Source: Neocallimastix lanati (nom. inval.)
Lineage: Eukaryota > Neocallimastigomycota > Neocallimastigomycetes > Neocallimastigales > Neocallimastigaceae
Direction: 5' to 3'
Length of the DNA stretch: 64,000 nucleotides
NCBI GenBank assembly: GCA_016946835.1
Contig: JACVTC010000055.1
Span: forward strand, 845,001 to 909,000
A program made the translations under genes and the position numbers. The notes beneath the pieces were generated by a model. The model made no database searches. It saw nothing but the letters and a program-made list of their open reading frames with translations, and was not told where the DNA came from. Shown in pieces: positions 13,001 to 24,326 of the stretch; positions within the stretch are counted from its first letter, which is position 1, and each line of letters opens with the position of its first letter.

Positions 13001-13504
13001 AAAACATATTTTATAAAAATTTTTTTATTATTATTATAATTATTCAATTTATTATTAAGATTATAGATACAAAATTTATGTAAGAATTAATGTAAATACA
13101 ATAAAATAAAATAAAAAAAAATAAAATAAATTATTTTTTTTTTTTTTACAAAAAGTAAATTAATTATTTAATCTATCAAAGATTTTTGAATATATATAAA
13201 TAAATAGAATTAGTTTAAAAAATAAATTCACTCTATATAATATAAGATATGAAGAGTTGATGAATTTAAATATTCAATTTAATACTTAAAATATTTTATA
13301 TATAAACCTTTTTTTTTTTTTTTTTTTTCTTATACTTTTTTTTTTAATTTTATTTTTTTCTATTTTTTTTTCTTTTTATATTTAATTCTATACAATAATA
13401 CATTTAAATATAACTAGATAAAAATTTCGAAATATAGATGTACAATATTTAAATATAATATTTCAACCATAATAAATTGATATATAACAACTCATTATCA
13501 AATA

Positions 13505-13812
13505 TAATTTATATATTTATATATTTAAATATTTATATTTATATATTTATATTTATTGTATTTACATATTTATATATTTATATATTTATATATTTATATT
13601 TATTGTATTTACAAATTTATATATTCATATATTTATATATTTATATATTTATATATTTATATATTTATATATTTATATATTTATATATTTATATATTTAT
13701 ATATTTATATATTTATATATTTATATTTATTGTATTTACATATTTATATATTCATATATTTATATATTTATATATTTATATTTATTGTATTTATATATTT
13801 ATATATTTAAAT
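13505..13812. repeat. 8-bp (ATATTTAT)n satellite with variants
   Basis: An array of ATATTTAT units interrupted by TATTGTATTTACA blocks. Because the period is 8 it stays open in translation, which creates spurious Tyr/Ile/Phe-rich ORFs that are not genes. Confidence 0.85.
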
Positions 13813-14506
13813 ATTTAAATATTTATGTTATTTAGAAGAAAAGTTAATTTAATTTATTTAAATAAGGAAATTCTTCAACCAAACATTCAAAATTTTTACT
13901 CTATTGAAATTTTTGTTAATCATTAATTGATATATTAATATATATTAATATATATATTAATATATATATTAATGTAAAATATAATTTAATTCTTAAAAGT
14001 TTATTGATTATCAATTTCATTATAATAATTTAATTTAATTTAATTAAAAAAAAAAAAAAATCAAAAAAATTATATAAATATAAATAATATTTCTTTTTGT
14101 TTTTTTTTTTTTATTTCATTTTCTTTTTTTTTACTTTTTATTATTTTTTATTTTCGTTTAGAAGTTTTCTTTATTAATTAGTAAATTATATTAGAGAATA
14201 TTTTTAATATGAAATAATAATAATAATAATAGGAGATAATAAAGAAAATTAAATTAAGAAAAAAAGAAGTAATTATTATTAATATTTATTTATTTTTATT
14301 TTTAGAATAAATATTCTAAAAATTATTTAAAAAATTATATAAAATCAAATAATATATTAATTTATTACATAAAAATATTAAAAGAAGATTAGAAAATTAA
14401 TTAAAAATTACAACATATAAAAGAAAAAGATAAAATTTTTTTATAATAAAATAAAAAGGTTTACAGGAAAAAAAGAAAAAAAAAATTAAAGTGAAAAAGT
14501 GTAATA

Positions 14507-16880
14507 ATGCTTACAGGATTATTTAGTACGATATTTATATTGGGTTCACTACTTTTATGTAGTGCTACCACCACCATTAATATGAGAGCTTTAGTTTTAA
14601 CAACAGAAAAGTATATTGAATATGATAATTTAATAAAGGAAATTTTCCAAGGTTATGGTATACCATATGATATATTGGCTTTTAATAAAAATAATATTCC
14701 CAAAGGTAATTTAACTTTAACCTCGTCAAGTGGAGATCCATTATACAATCTTATTGTAGTTAATGGTGGTAATCTTTCATATGAAAATAGTTCTCATTTA
14801 TGGGTTAGTTATTTATCTCCTTCACAATGGGCTTATCTTGAAGAATATGAAGCAAAATACAATATTCGTAGAGTTTCTGTCGATTCCGAAGTTAAAGCTT
14901 CAAAATTTATTGATTTATGTGATCCTAATGAAAGAGGAACTACGGTTACAGATCAAAAACTCATTCCAGCTGATAATGATATCACTAAGAAGATCTTTTC
15001 GGATACAAGAGTTAAAATTTCGGCACCATTAGATATTAACAAGTAAAAAATATAAAAATTTTTTCTTTTTTTCTTTTTTTTTTTTAAAAAATTTTTGATA
15101 TATCTAAATATTTATATATACAATATTTTAATGTTAATATTATATATATATATATATATATTATCAAATATTAATAAGATAAAATTAAATTAATCATTAT
15201 TAATTGATTAATAATTTATTTACTTTTTATTTTATTTTTATTTTTTTGTACATTTCACTCTTTATTTTTATCATTTTTATATTAATTATATCATTTTTTT
15301 AATTCTATTCTATTTAATTAATTATTAAAAATATATATAGTGTTTATCATGGTCGTATAAAGATTATTGATGAAACTCATGTTAAACCATTCCTTTACTA
15401 TAAAGAAAACGATAAAAAGGGTGCCGTTGCTGCAACTATTATTAATTATCCAAATGGTCGTGAAGAAATGAATTTCTACTTTGGTTTTGGTTCATGGTCA
15501 CAAAGTAGTATTATTCTATGTCATTTATGGTTAGTATGGGGTACTCGTAACATTTTTAATGGTTTTCGTCGTGTTTACTTCACTGCTCATATTGATGATG
15601 TATTCCTTTCTACGGGTACTGTTGATATGAAAGAGAATTTAGTTATAAATAAAAAGGGAATATCTTTCCGTACTAGTACTAAGGATTATGATGGCATTAT
15701 TAAATTCCAAAATTCAATTACTAAGAAGATGCCATCAGGTTCTGAATTTAGAGTTGAATTAGCTTTCAATGGAAATGGTATTTTATCTAAAGCTGATCCA
15801 AAAAAAGATCTTTCAGTGGATACTGAGCGTTATGTTGATATAGAATATGTTAAAAAACCAGGAACCGGTGATAAACGTTGGCCAACTGAAAACTATAAAT
15901 TAGACATTTCTTCTTCTGAATTAAAAAACGATCCATTATTTGCTTATTTCAGAAATAATAGATCAAAACAAAAGGAATTTTTCTGGAGTTCTCACACATT
16001 TACACATGAAAATTTGGATAATGCCTCTAGATCTGACGTCGATAATGAAATTCGTGTAAATATTGAAATGGCTAAAAAATTAAGGCTTCATGATAAGAAA
16101 TGGTGGTCTGGACATTCTATTATTACTCCACAAATTTCTGGTCTTCACAACAAGGATGCCCTTGAAGTTTTTAAAAAATACGGTATTAATTCCGCCATTG
16201 GTGATCTTAGTCGTCATGCCATCATAAACAATGAAAACCCTTATCTTCCATACTTTACCACTAAGAAAAGTAGTAATCTTGAAGGATTCCCCATCATTCC
16301 ACGTTCTCCAACTGAAATTTACTTTATGTGTACAACTAAGGATGAAAATACTTGGATGTATAATCATATTTATAAATCTGTCAATGGTAAAGATTTAACT
16401 TGGGATGAAATTATGGAACGTGAAAGTAAACGTACCTTACTTTTATTAACTAAACTTCGTCATGAGGCTCATCAATTCCATCAATCTAACCTTCGTAATG
16501 AAGATACTGGTGCTTCTCTTCTTGAACAATGGGTTACTCCAATTGTCAATACCTATAATAAATATGTTGAATGGCCATTAATTTCTATTAAGCTTGATTC
16601 AAGTGCAGAGGAATTCGTAAAACGTGCTAATTTGGAATCCTGTGGTCAAGTGGTTAAGTTAATTATTGATAAAAATAAGGTTACTAAAATTTCTGTTAGT
16701 GCTACTAAGGGTGACTGTATTATTCCAGTTACTGTTCCAGTTAAAGTTAGAAAGTCTTCTCTTCCATCAGGTGCTACACTTGAACAAATAGGTAAAGATC
16801 CATTAACTATTTGGGTACCGGTAAAGAAAGGTGAGACCAAGACTATTAAATTAAGAAGGGGTGTTGATTGGAAAAATTGA
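14507..16880 (+). CDS. Secreted Agd3-like polysaccharide deacetylase (CE18), two exons
   Basis: Exon 1 is 14507-15042 and exon 2 is 15341-16880. The 298-base intron (GT at 15043, AG at 15339-15340) splits an Asn codon; joining gives 691 residues and restores collinearity with the paralogue at 58297, which has no intron here. A signal peptide occupies about 1-20. The N-terminal domain (about 25-185) corresponds to the CBM87-type region of fungal Agd3. The catalytic domain carries HIDDVF (H262, D264, D265), the metal-site-like HTFTHENL (H397, H401) and HEAHQFH (from H553). CE18 enzymes remove N-acetyl groups from extracellular amino-sugar polymers such as galactosaminogalactan; the substrate here is not known. 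Unlike the paralogue it has no cellulose-binding module, and its Ser/Thr tail is out of frame just after the stop. Family assignment is from motif and overall resemblance. Confidence 0.8.
15043..15340 (+). other. Intron of the CE18 gene
   Basis: Starts GTAAAA, ends ATATATAG, extremely AT-rich and full of stops. Removal joins AAC AA to T GTT TAT CAT, restoring an alignment with the intronless paralogue (DVSNIYH at the same place). Confidence 0.88.
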
Positions 16881-16947
16881 TAATAGTAGTAGTAAACCAG
16901 CTAATACTAAAGTTACGACCACTACCTCTACTATTGTTCCAACTTAA
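16870..16947 (+). pseudogene. Out-of-frame Ser/Thr linker remnant behind the CE18 stop codon
   Basis: The CE18 frame ends TGG AAA AAT TGA. If the A5 tract at 16870-16874 had one base fewer, the frame would run on for about 24 codons of Ser/Thr-rich sequence (KPANTKVTTTTSTIVPT) to the TAA at 16945-16947. This matches the position where the paralogue's Thr-rich linker begins. Either a one-base insertion truncated the tail or the sequence has a homopolymer error. No CBM1 sequence follows in any frame. Confidence 0.7.
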
Positions 16948-16977
16948 ATTAAGTATTCCTCTAAAATATATGATCAA

Positions 16978-17014
<37 letters not shown>

Positions 17015-17649
17015 TACTCTTGATTACATTAAATATATTTTAAATAACAAATAATAATAATAATAATATAATAATAATAATATATATATTATTTATTTTT
17101 TTTTTTTCTTTTTTTATCTTTTATTAAAATAAGTAGTAGTAAAATTATAATTAGAGAAAATGTTTTATATTTTCATATAATATATATATGTATTTTTTAT
17201 TTTATTTTATTTTATTTTATTTTTTTTTTAAAGAGTTATAAATATATATATTATATATTTATAATATATGTATTTTATTTTTAATTTAAATGTTATCTTA
17301 AATTTATTTAATTAAAATAATATATATATATTTATTTATTTTTAAAGTTATATATAGCTTCAATCTATCCTCACTAATATCTTCTTTATTATTATTATAA
17401 TATATAAAAAACATTATGTATAACTTTTTATGAAAATAAATATAATATGTATATTAATTTTACTATAAATATACATATATAATTATGTTTAAAAGTATTA
17501 ATTTTTAATAAAATATTTTTTTTTATAAAATTAAAAAAAAAAAAAAATTAATTTTTATTGATTTTTTTGTTTATATATAAATAATAATGAATAATGAATA
17601 ATGAATAATGAATAATGATAATAATAATTTAAAAAAAAAAAAATTTTTT
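16948..17649. other. AT-rich intergenic stretch
   Basis: Contains the CE18 3' UTR, a poly-A run at 16981-17011 and AT microsatellites. No gene seen. Confidence 0.7.
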
Positions 17650-18221
17650 TTTATATATTCATTTATTTTAAAGCCCTCTCACCTTCAATGGGTTTTAACG
17701 AGGGAAGATCATCTTAATATTCATGGGAACTGAGGCTAATAGAAAAAGAAAAAAAAAAAAAAAATCCAAACGTTGTGCCCAACGGATAACTATTTTTGGT
17801 ATCATTGTTTTATTAAAGTTTGGCTGTCATCGATAAGGATTTATCAAAGTTATGAATTCAATTTAATTTTTTTTTTTTTTATAAGAAATAGTAACCATTT
17901 TTTCATTTTTTCATTGCTAATAAAAAAAAAAAAAAATTAATTTTTCATTTTTTTTTTTTTATTTAGGTATCTTATTTTTTTTTTTTTTTTTTTCATGGAA
18001 ATACCTATTTCTTTCATAATCATAAAGATGGTATTTGCCTTGATATCTCTCTCTATAAGAGAAATTGATCAAAGAAGAAGAGAAGAAAATTTTTTTAAAG
18101 GTAAAAAAAAAAAAAGAAAAAAAAGAAAAGAAATTTGTCAAAGAAGAAGAAAAAAAAAATTTAAAGGTAAAAAAAAAAAAAAAAAAAAAAATTACTTTAG
18201 GTAAGCCTTTCTTGATCTTAG

Positions 18222-18253
<32 letters not shown>

Positions 18254-18800
18254 CTACGATTCTGTCTGTCTGTTTGTTCCCCCGTATTCTATTATTATTC
18301 TTAACTTAACTAAATTATTTCATCTTGATCTTGGTATACGTGATAAAGAGGATCCTCAATATCATTATCATTATCAAAAAAAAAAAAAAAAAAAAAACTT
18401 TATCTTTAACTTTCAAAAAAAAAAAAAAAGTAGGAGCTCACTTACCTATGTGTATGTTGATTCTAGTGTGTTTGAAAAAGTGTTTAATTTCCGTCTTAGG
18501 GGAAGAAGTATTAATAACAGTACAAGGGAATGAAAAGGATCTATTTTAAGTGCCAGATGAAATTACGTGCTTATTCTGATTCTCCATTCTTGGTGGTTAC
18601 TGCGGCTCTTCTTCAATCGATTATTCCTATTGATATTGGCTAGCAATGGTCTTTGTTCAATAGGTTCAAATCGAATTCTACTACTACTACTACTACTACT
18701 ACTACCAATACCAAAAACGTCAATACTGAAGAAACAGTAAGACAGGCCAGCAGATCTAGTGCAACCAATGAAGATCATAATTTCGTATTTTAAAATTATG
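17650..18800 (+). pseudogene. Decayed LINE (non-LTR retrotransposon) fragment
   Basis: Frameshifted pieces align in order with the intact LINE ORF at 44314. At 18030-18100, ISLSIREIDQRRREEN corresponds to ISLFVSIREICQRRKF (duplicated at about 18130-18170). At 18249-18270, KAYDSV is the reverse-transcriptase motif with the catalytic Asp. At 18310-18350, TKL...LDLGIRDK corresponds to TKLDNLGIRGK. At 18580-18640, SPFLVVTAALLQSIIPIDIG corresponds to the C-terminal FPISYFVGLAEFLTNVMPIVIG, and TVRQ...NEDHNF follows near 18735-18790. The catalytic FADD region and about 1.3 kb between these blocks are missing, and poly-A runs interrupt the frame. It is a relative, not a copy, of the intact element. 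The portion 17650-17880 is GC-richer but only weakly assignable. Confidence 0.72.
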
Positions 18801-19492
18801 ATTAACATTTTAAGTCAAAAATAATTATTATACTACAGTATGATAATGCCTTTGTGAAGTCTTACATAATTAAATGAATCAAGAATACTAGAATACATTA
18901 TACCATTATTTTTTTTTCTTTTGTGTTTTTTAATTTTTATTTTTTTTTTTGTCTTTTTTTTTTTTTTTTTTTTGTTTTTGTTTTTGTTTTTCGTTTTTCG
19001 TTTTTTGTTTATTTCTTATCTTTTTTTTTTTTTTTTTTGTTACATGTATATTATTAAATATTTAATTAATAAAGATGAAACAAGTTTGCTGCTGTTAAAA
19101 AAAAAAAAGCTCGTTTAACTAAAACATACTATCTGATGGCAAGAATGTCAACGTCGAAATGATTAAAGAAAAAAAAAAAGCAAAAGTTAAGAAGAAATAA
19201 AGATTTTAAAGATCCAAAATGATAAATTTTTTTTTTTTCGATTTACTACTAAATCTTTTATATTATAGAGGAGTTCATTTTAAAACAATTGAAGTTTAAA
19301 TCAAAAAAAAAAAAAAAAATAAAAATAAAAATAAGATAATAATAATAATAATTGGTAAAAAAAAAAGTTATCAAACATGTTCTTATACATAATCAAAAGT
19401 TGAATATAATGATAAAATATACAATATAAAAAATAAATTTTTATTTAAAGAGTTTAAAGAAGTTATTATGGTTTATTTTCTTTAATTTTATT

Positions 19493-19523
<31 letters not shown>

Positions 19524-19879
19524 TACTACTTTTATTATTATAATTATCATTATTATCATCAATAGTATTATTACTAATAGTTGCTATTATTTAATTATCT
19601 TTATTTAATAATTATTATTTTTATGATATAAGAATTAATAATAGTAATATTACATATATACCTATCATAAAATGTTAAATTGTTAATTATTATTTTTTTC
19701 ATCGATCATTTTTTCGATTTTATTTTGGTGTAACAATTGATTATTTATTAAAAAAAAGAAAAAAAAAAACAAAAAAAAAAAAATTAAATAATATAATATA
19801 AAATAGAACTTTTAATATATATATATATTTTTTATACCATTCAAATAATAATAATAATAACAATAATAATTTTTAAAAA
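18801..19879. other. AT-rich intergenic stretch upstream of the HAD gene
   Basis: Long T-runs (18910-19040), (AT)n and (TAA)n tracts, no open frame of coding character. The HAD promoter should lie in its distal part; no specific element can be supported. Confidence 0.65.
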
Positions 19880-20837
19880 ATGACGATAACTGAATTACCA
19901 GATCCTTCAAATATTAAACTTTTAGTTGCAGGTATTGTAATATCTTTCACTATTTTAATGGTTCTTCTATTATAATTTAAATAGAAATTATACACATAAA
20001 AAAGCATTGAAAAGCATTTAAATATTTTTAAATTAAAAAAAAAAAAAATTTTAATAAATCAATTTCTTTTTTGAAATGTAGATTTAAATTTCAAATTAAA
20101 CCCTTTTAATTTTAAAATTTAAATTCTTTTTTATTTATTTATTTATTTATTATTATTATTATCTTTTTTATTTTATTTAAATTCTATTTATAAAAGTATT
20201 GTTATTAATATTATTTTAATTATAATTTTATTTTATTTTTTTTTAATTTTATTTTTTTTTTTATTATTATTTTTCATTTTAAGAAATATCATTAATTATT
20301 TTATTACCTTTCTATTGATATTATAAAATTAGACGTTGATGGAACCTTATTAAATTCAAAGGGTAAGCTTACAACTAAAACTAAAGATGTTATAAAAAAA
20401 GTTATTCAAAAATATCCATCAATAAGATTTGTCATTTCAACTGGAAAATCAGAACATGCCATTGAACCTCTTCGTGAAGAATTGGAGTTAACTAAAAGTA
20501 ATAATCATCCTACTTCCTGTAATAATGGTTGTGTCGTTTATGGAGGAAATAATGAGGTATTAAATGAGTATTGGGTTGAACCCCAAGATGTTATTGAAAT
20601 TATTGAACTTTGTGAAGAATATAGAAGAGGTGAAACTGAATTTAATTTTGGACTCTATTTTAAGAATGATATGATTTTCTTAAATAAAGATAGTCATTTC
20701 TATCGTTTACGTGACTTTTATAAAGAAAAAGCTATCTATATGGAAAGAGATGAATTTTTACAAAAATTAAAGAGTAAAGAAATTACAATCAATAAAATTT
20801 GTATTTTTAATAAAGATATAGACTTAATAAAAGGTAT

Positions 20838-20878
<41 letters not shown>

Positions 20879-21461
20879 TATAATAATGATAATTAAAAAA
20901 TTAATTATTATTATTATTATTATTATTATTTTTTTTTTTAATGAAAATTAATATATTTATAAAAAATAAAAATAATATATATAAATTTTCTTTTTAAATT
21001 AATTATTTTATTTTATTTTATTATTATTATTATTATTATTATTTTTTAATAATTTTAAAAATAATTACATTTTCAATTAAATGTTATAAAAATTTTTATA
21101 ATAAAAAAATAATAATTTTTTTTTAATAGTATTTAGAAAAGAAGTTTTAGCACCATTTATTGCAAAAAAAAGTCAATTAGGTATGACTCAAACTGGTAAA
21201 GATTGTTTAGAAGTTATGTCAAAAGAAGGAAATAAAGGTTCCTCCTTAAACTACTTATTACAAACTTTTCAATTAACAAAAGATCAAGTTCTTGCCTTTG
21301 GTGATGGAGAAAATGATTTACCTATGTTTGAAGTGAGTCAACAAGGTGTAGCCATGGCGAATGCTGTGGACATCTTAAAAAATAATGCTAAATATATAAC
21401 TAAAAGTAATGATGAAGATGGTCTAGCCGTATTTTTAGAAAATGTATTTTTATCAAAATAA
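19880..21461 (+). CDS. Cof-type HAD-superfamily hydrolase (phosphatase), three exons
   Basis: Exons 19880-19931, 20333-20833 and 21130-21461 join into 294 residues, a normal length for the Cof/YidA branch. Motif I is DVDGT (D18, D20), with D18's codon split by intron 1; motif II is the STGK segment; motif IV is GDGENDLPMFE near the C-terminus, followed by GVAMANA. The cap domain is encoded mostly by exon 2. The motifs indicate a Mg2+-dependent phosphohydrolase acting on small phosphorylated metabolites in the cytosol (no signal peptide or membrane segment). The exact substrate cannot be told. The ATG at 19880 gives MTITELPDPSNIKLLVADVDGT, and both junctions follow GT...AG and restore the frame. 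No relation to its neighbours is evident. Confidence 0.88.
19932..20332 (+). other. Intron 1 of the HAD gene
   Basis: GTATTG at the donor, AAAATTAG at the acceptor, 401 bases, AT-rich. It splits the first catalytic Asp codon (G|AC). Without splicing the first exon frame ends at a stop soon after 19960. Confidence 0.85.
20834..21129 (+). other. Intron 2 of the HAD gene
   Basis: GTATTA donor and TTTTAATAG acceptor, 296 bases containing (TAA)n and (TTA)n runs. Splicing joins AAA G to TA TTT AGA and continues the conserved Cof-family sequence (KVFRKEVLAPF). Confidence 0.85.
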
Positions 21462-21901
21462 AAATAAAAATAAAAATAGAAGTAAAATAAAATAATAAAA
21501 TAAGAAGAGAGAAAAAAAATAATTAAATAATATAATATATATATATATATGTAGAATATATAATATGTTGGTAGATAGATGGATTTATTTATTTATTTTT
21601 ATATTTATTATTATTATTAATTTTTTTTTTTTTTTTTTTAAGCATTAAGTATTATTTAATTTAAAAAATAATAATAAATAAATAAATAAATAACAGTAAT
21701 AATAAATGATAAATTAGTAATAAATAAAAATAATAAAAATAAAATAAAAATAAAATAAAAATAAAAAAAAAATAAAAAAAAAATAAAAATTAAAAATTAA
21801 AAATTAATATTTAAATGAAGTTATTGTAGAGATTTTTTAGTTCGTTATTTTCATTTATATAATAGATAGATCAATAAAAAAAAAATATATATATATATAT
21901 A

Positions 21902-22136
<235 letters not shown>

Positions 22137-22524
22137 TAAGGCTATTTTATTTTTTTTATAACGTTTATTATTAATCTAAGGTATTATATATATATATATA
22201 TATATATTATTAGTTTGATTTTTTCAGAATTAATATGAGAACATTTAAAATGAATAAATATAAATGTATATATATTAAGTAAATGTTAAAGTTTAAAGAG
22301 AAATGATAGGTATATTTAGTTGAATAACTAAACATACATATTATTTTTATTTTTATTTTTACTTTTTTTTTTATTTTTTTTTTTCCTATTTTTTTTTTCA
22401 TTCTGTCTTTTTTTTTTTTTTTTAAAAAAAAATACGCACAACTTTACATCATAAATTGAAAACGTTCCATAGTAATAATAATAACAATAAGGAAAGAGTC
22501 TAGATCTTACTTATCTAAAAAAAA

Positions 22525-22548
22525 GGTATTAGAATAAAACCTCTTTTC

Positions 22549-22596
<48 letters not shown>

Positions 22597-22609
22597 TAAA
22601 ACCTCTTTT

Positions 22610-22650
<41 letters not shown>
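22525..22650 (+). repeat. Direct repeat with poly-A tails
   Basis: ATTAGAATAAAACCTCTTTT occurs twice (about 22528 and 22592), each followed by CAAAAA... tails (about 18 and 40 A). The copies are separated by an (AT)n tract. The pattern looks like a duplicated short retroposed tail, but no source RNA is identified. Confidence 0.55.
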
Positions 22651-22652
<2 letters not shown>

Positions 22653-23281
22653 GAGTTTAACTAAGAGGGATTAATCCAACTCCTTCATTACATAATATTT
22701 TTTAACTTGTATATATATATATATATTAAAATAAAAAAATTTTTTTATTTTTATTTTTATTTTTTTTTATATTAATAATCAAATAATAAATAATAATTTC
22801 AATCCTCGATTAGTGGCCATGAAGAATCTATAGATCATGATAGTTAATGAAAGGAGACAAAAACATAACCCTAGATAGGACAGCCAAAATTGACTCTAGA
22901 CTGGGGGTGAAAAAAAGGCATATCCAATACAGTATTAAACAAAAAAAAAATTCTTTATATAAATATCAAGTATTGTTGTTTGTCACTTTAAAAATCATTA
23001 AAAATTCAAAAAAAAAATTCAAAAAAAAAAAATTCAAAAAAAAAAAAAAAAAAGGTTATGTTCTAATGAAATTGATAATAATAGTATAAATTTTATATAC
23101 TTATTATAAAGCTATTTTGAAAAATTTCCATTTATTAATTTTTTTTTTTATATATACCACGTATTTACTCAAAAAACAAAAAAAACAACAAAAAAAAAAA
23201 AATGAATGTAATAATTTTTTTTTTTTTTTGAATTTTTTGAATTTTTAGAATATTTTAAAATTAACTATTTAAATAAATAAA

Positions 23282-23557
23282 ATGCAAAATAACTGGGAAT
23301 TATTACATAACAATATAGAACATATTACAAATAATGCATCAGAATCTTTTAATAATTTTTTTAAAAAAATTTTCCCAAAAAAAAAAAAAATGTCTATTAA
23401 TAGAACTGATGAAATCAAAGCTTTAATTGAATGGTATAAAAATAAAGAAGAAAAATTAATTTGTATTGGATGTAGTGATGATGATATAATTGAACTATGG
23501 TACGATTGTTTAATTCATTTAAATAATATAAAATACTTAATTTTTTTTATAAATTAA
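23282..23557 (+). pseudogene. MULE-like transposase C-terminal remnant, unit A
   Basis: 91 codons open, starting MQNNWELLHNNIEHITNNAS and continuing ESFNNFFKKIFPKKKK, then INRTDEIKALIEWYKNKEEK. The 'ITNNA.E..N..' pattern followed by a Phe/Pro/Lys segment is what is seen near the C-terminus of FLYWCH/MULE-type transposases of fungi. No catalytic domain is present. Relative to unit B a segment (YKLIIALKKEEALSYNDYDR) is missing, so this is a deleted remnant. The ORF could be transcribed, but it is not a complete protein of the family. Confidence 0.55.
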
Positions 23558-23689
23558 TATTTTTCTAACCTTTTTTAATTTAGATTATAATTTTAAAAGA
23601 TATCATTTTTCAGTTTTTTTTTTTTATAAATTAAATTTTAATTAAAATTGTTTCATTTGATAATAGTTATTTTTTTTATTAATATTATA

Positions 23690-23966
23690 TAGAATATCAA
23701 TATTTTACATAGTTATTAATATCAATATCAATATTATAAGTTATTATTAATATCAATATCAATATTATATAGTTATTTTTATTATTAATATCAATATCGA
23801 TATTATATAGTATTTTATTTTATTAATATCAATATCAATATTATATAGTTATTTTTATTATTAATATCAATATCAATATTATATAGTTATTTTTATTATT
23901 AATATCAATATCAATATTATATAGTTATTTTTATTATTAATATCAATATCAATATTATATAGTATT
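23690..23966 (+). repeat. 38-bp minisatellite, unit A
   Basis: The unit includes ATTAATATCAATATCAATAT followed by TATATAGTTATTTTT. About six copies, some shortened, with one carrying CGATAT. Confidence 0.88.
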
Positions 23967-24259
23967 TTATTTTATTAAAATTTTAATAATAAAATAAAAT
24001 TCTATATATAATATTAAATAGATAAAATTTAAAACAGTAATAATAAAACATTTTTAAAATATTTATTTTTTTTATTTGGTATTTTATTTATTACAAATAA
24101 ATAAAAAAGAGGTGTATATTTTTTTATTTTATTTTTTTTTTTTTTTTTTAAATAGAAGTTTTTATTTTTAAAAAAATAATTTTTTTTTAAAGAAAAAAAA
24201 AAATTAAGTAATAGAATAAAAGTATTAAATAAAAGTTTTTACAATAAAAGTCATGTTCA

Positions 24260-24326
24260 ATAAAATCATAATTAATAGATAATAAATTATAAACAATAAT
24301 TTATTATCTATTAATTATGATTTTAT
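24260..24326. repeat. Perfect hairpin, 30-bp arms, 7-nt loop (unit A)
   Basis: The left arm 24260-24289 (starting ATAAAATCATAATTAATAGA) is the exact reverse complement of the right arm 24297-24326; the loop is TAAACAA. The same perfect structure is kept in units B and C. Confidence 0.95.

Larger units (their letters stand above)
10954..14506. other. AT-rich gene-free stretch upstream of the CE18 gene
   Basis: Microsatellites and homopolymers dominate. At 12749-13000 it contains a diverged copy of part of the 22.8-49.9 kb repeat unit (listed separately). The promoter of the gene at 14507 must lie in the last part, and a TATAAAAG at 14415-14422 is present, but such motifs are expected by chance here. 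Confidence 0.65.

Noticed and set aside
18655-18680. Possible tRNA B-box (GGTTCAAATCG)
   Set aside because: No matching A-box, acceptor stem or anticodon arm; the site lies in the LINE C-terminal remnant.
23690-23966. The 38-bp repeats as a CRISPR array
   Set aside because: Contiguous tandem repeats without unique spacers, in a eukaryotic context, no cas genes.
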